Assembly (NCBI RefSeq): GCF_000243315.1
Contig: NZ_JH597768.1
Span: 109,498-147,926 of the forward strand
From: Metallosphaera yellowstonensis MK1
Lineage (GTDB): Archaea; Thermoproteota; Thermoprotei_A; Sulfolobales; Sulfolobaceae
Length of the DNA stretch: 38,429 nucleotides
Reading direction: 5' to 3'
This document shows, piece after piece, positions 33,114 through 38,429 of the stretch (within the stretch, counting starts at the first letter, position 1; each line of letters starts with the position of its first letter). The notes beneath the pieces were generated by a model. The model worked only from the letters and a program-made list of their open reading frames with translations. It was not told the origin of the DNA and did no database searches. The position numbers were made by a program, and so were the translations under genes.

Positions 33114-33871
33114 GGAGCTTGAAGCCGTTTTTCTATTTTATCCTGATCGCAATCGGTCTAACTTACTTCCTGATCTCTCCTCTTTTTCCCAACCAGGAAG
33201 CCGTGCAGATCCTGAGTGCTTTGGTTTTCTGGTACGGTGTGGTTTACCTTGCCCTAGCCTTTCCTCTCAGGAGGGCCCTTCAATTAGTGATGTCTTGGAA
33301 GTCTAAGGGTTTACTGCTTCTTTCCTCTTACCTTCTGGTCCACTACGTGGCCTATGGTCTTCTCTTAGAGAGGATCCTTGGGATGGGAGGAGTGAACCTC
33401 TTTGGGATAACCTACTCTCCAGTTCAATCCGTGAGTTTAAGTAACTACCTCGTGCTATTGTATTCCCCTTCCGTTGCAATCGGAAACGGAGGATTCCTCT
33501 TAGACCTAAGCTTCTTCTCCCTGGTAATGGGGCTTATGATAGGAATTGTAGTAGTTGGTACCCTGATCAAGTTGCTGAAGTTGAAGTCCAGTATAAAGAG
33601 GGACTCATGGATAGTAGCTCTACCCCTCACTGGAGTTCTTGCCGGGGGAACCTGTTGCGTATCCATAAGTGGCATCGTGGCTGAGTACGGATTATCCGCC
33701 TTGGCCGTGGGAGGATTAGCTGTAATAGGACCCATAGACGCAATTTACTTCGGTCTACCTTTTCTCACGCTAGCTTCACTATGGCTCTTATTCGAAACCA
33801 TTAAAGACGCTAGTTCGGAGTACGTGTCAGGGAATAATCAGTACTTAAGAAAAACTCAAAGCTGTAGATAA
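33110..33871 (+). CDS. Polytopic membrane protein at the end of the sox operon
   Basis: 253 aa, GTG start overlapping the soxI stop by 4 bp, so it belongs to the operon. About seven helices. The striking segment is GVLAGGTCCVSISGIVAEYG (about 172-191), a vicinal Cys pair at a helix start, followed by GGLAVIGPIDAIYFGLPFL. A paired Cys within a membrane protein next to CuA and sulfocyanin genes invites a copper- or disulfide-handling role, but no family is recognised. It ends in a basic tail. Confidence 0.7.
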   Translation: MRSLKPFFYFILIAIGLTYFLISPLFPNQEAVQILSALVFWYGVVYLALAFPLRRALQLVMSWKSKGLLLLSSYLLVHYVAYGLLLERILGMGGVNLFGITYSPVQSVSLSNYLVLLYSPSVAIGNGGFLLDLSFFSLVMGLMIGIVVVGTLIKLLKLKSSIKRDSWIVALPLTGVLAGGTCCVSISGIVAEYGLSALAVGGLAVIGPIDAIYFGLPFLTLASLWLLFETIKDASSEYVSGNNQYLRKTQSCR

Positions 33872-33991
33872 ACGGACAAAAAACAAGAATACCTTTTAGA
33901 AAGGACTAAAAATTACGAAGTAATTAATGTGATGTTTAAATGAAAGACATAAAAATAAAGCTTAACTTTAAGGTTCGAACTTGAGTTAAGG

Positions 33992-35794
33992 TTAATTCTT
34001 ACCTATATAGAGCATAAGATCGTAAACCATGGCATAGGCGTTGAAGGTGCCAGGTCCTGTAACGTAGTTCCAACCGTAGTGGGCCGGAGTTGGGTTGGCT
34101 CCGCTGGTTATGGGAATCCATGCTACCAATCCCTGTTTCACCCCATGTGGGGAGAGAACTACTCCGTTGTAAGAAATATGGTATAACGCGTAATTTAAAG
34201 CCCCGAGTCTCTCCCCTGTTAAGGACACCATGGCAGCGGTCATGGGAGCTGCTCCGCTAGTCCCGTACCAAACGAACAATTGCCCTTGGAAAATCAGGGG
34301 GAGTCCGAAGCCAAATTCTGGAATATTATAACCTCCCGCTGACACGAACGCTATATCGGGATAGGTTCTTACGTTGGATGGGGTGAAAGGTATTAGGGAA
34401 GTTAATTCATAAGGTTGGACGGGAAATACCACACTGTTACCTCCTGTGCTATAGTCCCAACCCGAGAATGACGCGATTGCCCCATTAGAGGTAGCGTTCA
34501 GGAATATCCCTCCCACAGAGGTAACTAGGGGATCTGACTCTGGATACCATATCGTGTTATAGATCCCTATGTGGAAGTTTGGTGGAGGATGATCCGATTC
34601 ATATCCCCAATCTCCAGAGGCTGCCAAGACCGAAGTACCCTGCACACTAAACTGGATCATTACGTTATGTATCATGTAAAGCATGGCTGGATAGTATGCC
34701 GCCAGGAAGCTCTCGGAGACACTTACTGATATGGAAACCTCGTCGGGATTTATGTAGTTGGCCATATAGTAGTACTCGTAATAGTAGTTTAGGAGGTTAC
34801 CCACTAGCGCTTCGCCACCCACGTAACCGTTACTGAAGACCAGGAAGATGTTGGCACCTGGAGCGAAGGCTCCCGAGTATTCCACGTCCAACTCGTTTTC
34901 GCCCGACTGTCCTCCACTCGTGTCGTTTCCCAGGCTCACAACTTGAAGAGTGCCCGTCCTATCTATACTGAATAACCTCCAAAAGTAATACGCGTCGGAA
35001 GTATTGATGTAGCTCTCGGGAACCCCCTCAATGGCTATGGAAGACCCTTGACCTGTTTCTCCCCTAGAGTAGGCTTCGCTGAAGTTGAAGTACTGCTGTA
35101 TAGTCGTTGGGGTTATTATTGCAGTTGAGATGAGTCCTCTACCTGAGGGACCTCTCCCTACCATCATTGGTGAGGTCCAAGCTTGTCTTAAGGCCTGGTA
35201 AACATGTGGATCGATGCTGTCAATTCCGACGATCCCAAGAACATACTTACCAACCGAGTAAGGTAGTGAAGGTGTCACGTTATTAGAGAAGTAATAGAAC
35301 GGACCCACGTCCTCGATCCCAACCTTCCCGAACCAATAGATGTCCTTAAAAGGATAGTAATAGACATTTATATGTGTATTAAAGGCCTCTTCTATTTGTC
35401 CCACTGTTCCATTAAAGGTAAGAATGAGCCCATAATTTCCTGTGAGTTTAATGTCGAACGATTGTAGGTAATTGACTAGGGACTGAACATAGCTCATTGA
35501 CGGATAGTAATACTCTCTAAACTGTGAGGGCGACAAATAATCGCTAGGGTGGGATAGAACGTAGGAGAGCTCAGTCTGAAGCGAGGAATAGTTGGTGAAG
35601 TTCAGCAGGATAGCAAAGGGTAGGCTAATACTAGAATTCAGAGGTTCCACGAACACGGAACCTGGAAGTATTGAATATTGCGGGGACGAGGTGTTCACGT
35701 AGTAGAGTTGTTGCGATTGACCGATGGCGACTAGGGATAGGCCGGAAGAAAAAGCCATCATTAGCATAAGTAAGACAGAGACTAAACTCTTCAT
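33992..35794 (-). CDS. Sedolisin (S53) acid protease, secreted pre-pro-enzyme
   Basis: 600 aa. Signal peptide MKSLVSVLLMLMMAFSSGLS, then a pro-domain of the pro-kumamolisin type (about 40-190). The catalytic domain has Glu and Asp in GENELDVEYSG (about 300), the oxyanion Asp in LAASGDWGYESD (about 395) and the nucleophile Ser in YGTSGAAPMTAAM (about 526), the S-E-D triad of sedolisins. These enzymes are active at pH 2-4 and digest external protein. A minus-strand TATA (35818-35825) sits about 27 bp before the ATG, giving a leaderless mRNA. Monocistronic, convergent with the sox operon. Confidence 0.93.
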   Translation of the reverse strand: MKSLVSVLLMLMMAFSSGLSLVAIGQSQQLYYVNTSSPQYSILPGSVFVEPLNSSISLPFAILLNFTNYSSLQTELSYVLSHPSDYLSPSQFREYYYPSMSYVQSLVNYLQSFDIKLTGNYGLILTFNGTVGQIEEAFNTHINVYYYPFKDIYWFGKVGIEDVGPFYYFSNNVTPSLPYSVGKYVLGIVGIDSIDPHVYQALRQAWTSPMMVGRGPSGRGLISTAIITPTTIQQYFNFSEAYSRGETGQGSSIAIEGVPESYINTSDAYYFWRLFSIDRTGTLQVVSLGNDTSGGQSGENELDVEYSGAFAPGANIFLVFSNGYVGGEALVGNLLNYYYEYYYMANYINPDEVSISVSVSESFLAAYYPAMLYMIHNVMIQFSVQGTSVLAASGDWGYESDHPPPNFHIGIYNTIWYPESDPLVTSVGGIFLNATSNGAIASFSGWDYSTGGNSVVFPVQPYELTSLIPFTPSNVRTYPDIAFVSAGGYNIPEFGFGLPLIFQGQLFVWYGTSGAAPMTAAMVSLTGERLGALNYALYHISYNGVVLSPHGVKQGLVAWIPITSGANPTPAHYGWNYVTGPGTFNAYAMVYDLMLYIGKN

Positions 35795-35863
35795 CTTGGT
35801 TAGATCTATATCCAGGTTTTATAAATTAATTTTATAAATTGTGAATTTCAATTCATTGAGAGG

Positions 35864-37285
35864 TTAAATTGTGGCCACGCTCCTACCCTTAAGCCTGTAG
35901 TTGGCCGTCCAAAGGGAGATTATTAGGTTGACCACGATTATTAGTATTGAGACTTGAAACATCACGTCGAAGGCAGTCTTCCCCGGAAAGAAGGATATGC
36001 CCAGGATCTGATTATTGACCATGAGTATGTAGGGGTCCTTATAGCTGTTCATGATGGAGGTCGCCAGTACTGGCCCGATGGACGCTCCCAGGTTCCTGAG
36101 TAACGTGTTCACTCCCAGTCCTATTCCCCTATCAGTCTCTGGGAGGGAGACGGCGACCATATTGATGAGAGGGATGATGATGGATATCATCCCAGTGCCT
36201 GTAACTATGACGTCTTCAACTAACGCCTGCGTCGTGGCTCTATTGACCTGAAGGAGGTAGAACCCTAGGATAGCTATGGCGGATCCTGAGATTAGAACCG
36301 GTTTCGGCCCTAAGTCACCTGTCAGCTTACCTACAATGGGGCCTATGACCAACATGACGACTGTCGCGGGAGCTAGCGTGAGTCCAGCTGAGAGTATATC
36401 TAACCCAAGGCCGAAGGGAGGAGGTAACTGGGCGTAGTAGATTATACCGAAATACATGATCATGAGTGCTATGCTGCTCACTACCCCCACCAGGTTGGCC
36501 ACCATGACGTTCCTTATTCTCATCAACCTCGTGTCGACTACGGGCTCCCTTATTCTGGACTCCAAGGGGGCAAAGAAGAGGAGAAGAAGTATTCCAGGAA
36601 CTAGGAAGGCTAGATTTTGAGGAGAGAGCCAACCTAGGGATGGTCCCTCAGTTATGTAGACCAGAACTAGGAGGGTACCCAGACTTAACACTGTTATTCC
36701 AAGGTAGTCTATGGATTCCCTCTTCCTGATCCCAGTTTCCTTAAGCCACAGGACTATGGCCAGGAGAAATAAGAGGGAGAGGATGAAGGCGGTATGAAAC
36801 GCGTACTGCCACCCAAAGTCCTGGTCGATATAAGACCCCACTATGAGGCCCAGAGCGGTCCCGATTCCGACCGAGCCGGAGAGGAGCCCCTGGGCCGTTG
36901 CAACCTCCGCTGGCGGGAGGACGTCTGTTATTATGGCTAACCCCACCGGGAAGATACCGTAACCGATTCCCTGCACAGCCCTCGCCCCTATGAGGAAATA
37001 TATGGATGGAGAAAATCCGGCTAGTCCTACGGCTACAAGATAGGAAGTCAAAGAAACTATGTATACCTTCTTCCTGCCGTACATGTCGGCCAACTTACCG
37101 AATATGGGCGAGACTACGGCCCCAACAATAATGAAGGCCGAGGTTATCCAGGATGCCAAGGTTGATGAGACTGAGAAGTAGTTCTGAATAGTTGGAATAG
37201 CAGGGACGACCATAGTTTCCACGTAGTTGACGAGGAGGTCTCCCCACACGAGGAGGAGGAGAACCTCCCTACCCTTCTTGTCCAT
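35864..37285 (-). CDS. MFS transporter, DHA2/EmrB-like drug or metabolite exporter
   Basis: 473 aa with 13-14 predicted helices. Motif A is in the loop after helix 2 (GKLADMYGRKKVYI, about 62-75), motif C-like Gly/Pro residues in GLLSGSVGIGTALGLIVGSY (about 131-150). The pattern AVSLPETDRGIGLGVNTLLR near the C-terminus is typical of DHA2 members. The start ATG 37285 has TTATAA about 25 bp upstream (37308-37313). The substrate is unknown; proton-driven efflux is usual. It lies 70 bp upstream of the sedolisin start on the same strand, which has its own TATA. Confidence 0.88.
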   Translation of the reverse strand: MDKKGREVLLLLVWGDLLVNYVETMVVPAIPTIQNYFSVSSTLASWITSAFIIVGAVVSPIFGKLADMYGRKKVYIVSLTSYLVAVGLAGFSPSIYFLIGARAVQGIGYGIFPVGLAIITDVLPPAEVATAQGLLSGSVGIGTALGLIVGSYIDQDFGWQYAFHTAFILSLLFLLAIVLWLKETGIRKRESIDYLGITVLSLGTLLVLVYITEGPSLGWLSPQNLAFLVPGILLLLFFAPLESRIREPVVDTRLMRIRNVMVANLVGVVSSIALMIMYFGIIYYAQLPPPFGLGLDILSAGLTLAPATVVMLVIGPIVGKLTGDLGPKPVLISGSAIAILGFYLLQVNRATTQALVEDVIVTGTGMISIIIPLINMVAVSLPETDRGIGLGVNTLLRNLGASIGPVLATSIMNSYKDPYILMVNNQILGISFFPGKTAFDVMFQVSILIIVVNLIISLWTANYRLKGRSVATI

Positions 37286-37586
37286 GATAAGATGTTAACG
37301 GGGAAGGTTATAACGTTTGGTTTAGATATATCGATACTGATAGGGATAGGTTAGAAATTCCCTTTTCATGAAAAACTCAGAGATGAGTTAGGTGAGGTTC
37401 TTACGACCTTTAGATCTACCTTCTCCAACTTTTCTTGTTAAGACGTGATATATTTCTCTGTGATAACTAAGTCCACCGGGTCGTTCGGGACCTTATTGTA
37501 AACTCACTTTATCTTAATGGAGGTTAAGGGGCGGAAGACCCACCGTGGGGATGGATAGTCCCCCCAATAAGGGCTAACGAGGAACT
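37286..37586. other. Intergenic region
   Basis: Holds the promoter of the MFS gene and leads into the left end of the decayed tnpB element. A GC-rich block around 37530-37575 may be the element end. No gene is supported. Confidence 0.4.
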
Positions 37587-38429
37587 ATGTTGAAGCCCAC
37601 CGTAGGGTTCCGTTTCGGGGCACACATAGATCAACAAACGTTTAGGGCGTTAGAGGCCCGGTTGGAGTTAGCCTCAAGTTCACAACACCCTGCGTTGGGC
37701 AGACGTGTACTTCCGTGAACTAGACGGGAAGTGGTCAACACGGACGGAGTTGAGGCAACCGGCACTGGACCTGAGGAAGCAGGACGTCCAATGTCGGTCA
37801 ATGTACTCCCAGGTAGTCCAACAGGTCGCACTACGAGGCCAGACAACGCTTTTTCGAAGGGCTGGCGAGATTTCCAAAAGAGAGGGGGGCCCACAGGTAC
37901 TTCTCCATGGTTTACACGCAAGGCGGGTGGAACGTCCTGAAGGTTGGGGGAGATGGGGGGAGCAAGAGGAAGGAGCTCGTTGTGCTGAGGTTGTCACACC
38001 TGGGCGTCTTCAAGCTCGTCGTGCACAGGGACTTCCCCTTGAAGGTGAAGAGGGTAGTGTGAGCATGAGCAGGTAGGAGAGGGTGTACGTCTCGTTCGTG
38101 GTCTACCACGAGTTCCCAAAGTTCCCCAGGACGAACGGGGTGGTTGCCCCGGACGTCGGGATAGAGAAGTCGCTCGTGGCCTCGGTGGTGCCCAACCTGA
38201 GACATGGGGAAGGCACTCGGGAGCTGAGGAAGCTGCACGGGGACCTCTCCAGGGAGGAGTTCCTGTCCAAGAACTGGTCCAAGAGAGGTCAAGGTCGCCG
38301 AGGCTCGAGGGCGCTCGAAGGAGCTGAGGGACGTGAGGTTGGGCAAACACTTCCCCGAGAAGTACGACGTGGTCGTCACGGAGGACGTTCAAGTTAAGGA
38401 ACTGGTGGGTAAGTCCTCAAGGAGGATGA
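37587..38429 (+). pseudogene. Decayed IS200/IS605-type tnpB, runs off the window
   Basis: ATG 37587 starts VGFRFGAHIDQQTFRALEAR, a TnpB N-terminus, but the frame breaks at about 37716. Pieces continue in other frames: [51 protein letters not shown], the RuvC strand APDVGIEKSL (with the first catalytic Asp region), and near the end YDVVVTEDVQVKELVGKSS, which holds the second catalytic acid. At least five frame changes are needed. It differs in sequence from the intact TnpB at 27283. The 3' end lies beyond the window. Confidence 0.8.

Noticed and set aside
37631-38397. Several 69-155 codon frames at the right end
   Set aside because: All overlap a frameshifted tnpB relic; none matches anything beyond fragments of TnpB.
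1-38429. tRNA or rRNA genes
   Set aside because: Scanning the gaps for the T-loop signature (GGTTCAAATCC-like) with matching acceptor stems gave no candidate; introns could hide one, so this is not absolute.

Overview
The window reads as chromosomal DNA of a thermoacidophilic archaeon of the order Sulfolobales (Metallosphaera/Acidianus-like; genus not assigned). The evidence is a complete SoxM-type terminal oxidase cluster with sulfocyanin, an acid-adapted secretome (sedolisin protease, glycosylation-rich surface proteins), GGTGA Shine-Dalgarno motifs, and many genes whose TATA box lies about 26 bp before the start codon (leaderless mRNAs). I saw no rRNA, tRNA or CRISPR array.

Layout. 1-3.3 kb: the end of a membrane-bound winged-helix regulator, two divergent paralogous mini membrane proteins, and a large surface protein. 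A perfect 176-bp tandem duplication covers the regulator's 3' end. 3.5-4.9 kb: a decayed DDE insertion sequence with 14-bp terminal inverted repeats. 5.2-8.2 kb: a compact fixABCX-type operon (electron-transfer flavoprotein, its quinone oxidoreductase and ferredoxin). 8.4-10.5 kb: a DUF4143-type ATPase with striking operator-like palindromes, then gene debris. 10.6-12.9 kb: a secreted protein divergent from an unusual cytochrome b / Tat motif / Rieske fusion. 13-17 kb: IS debris, a VWA / enoyl-CoA hydratase operon and an EamA transporter. 17.6-22.1 kb: a polytopic membrane Ser/Thr kinase, small membrane or secreted proteins and a broken 2-oxoacid dehydrogenase E1-alpha gene. 22.1-23.1 kb: a mobile-element graveyard. 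23.1-33.9 kb: the respiratory island: two convergent DUF1404/CtaG-like membrane proteins, soxM (subunits I+III fused), an inserted IS607-type element, then soxE (sulfocyanin), soxF (Rieske), soxG (cytochrome b), soxH (CuA subunit II), soxI and one more membrane protein. 34-37.3 kb: a sedolisin and an MFS exporter. 37.6 kb to the end: a decayed tnpB running off the window.

Working together: the fix genes would feed electrons from acyl-CoA or other flavin dehydrogenases into the quinone pool. SoxFG/SoxE/SoxMH(I) would carry electrons from quinol to oxygen through sulfocyanin instead of cytochrome c. The most novel pattern is a family of exactly 64-bp palindromic elements (four full copies) with 7-bp target-site duplications. 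Their ends match those of the decayed IS at 3746-4894, so they look like very short MITEs of that IS. A related 61-bp IS end brackets the fix operon.
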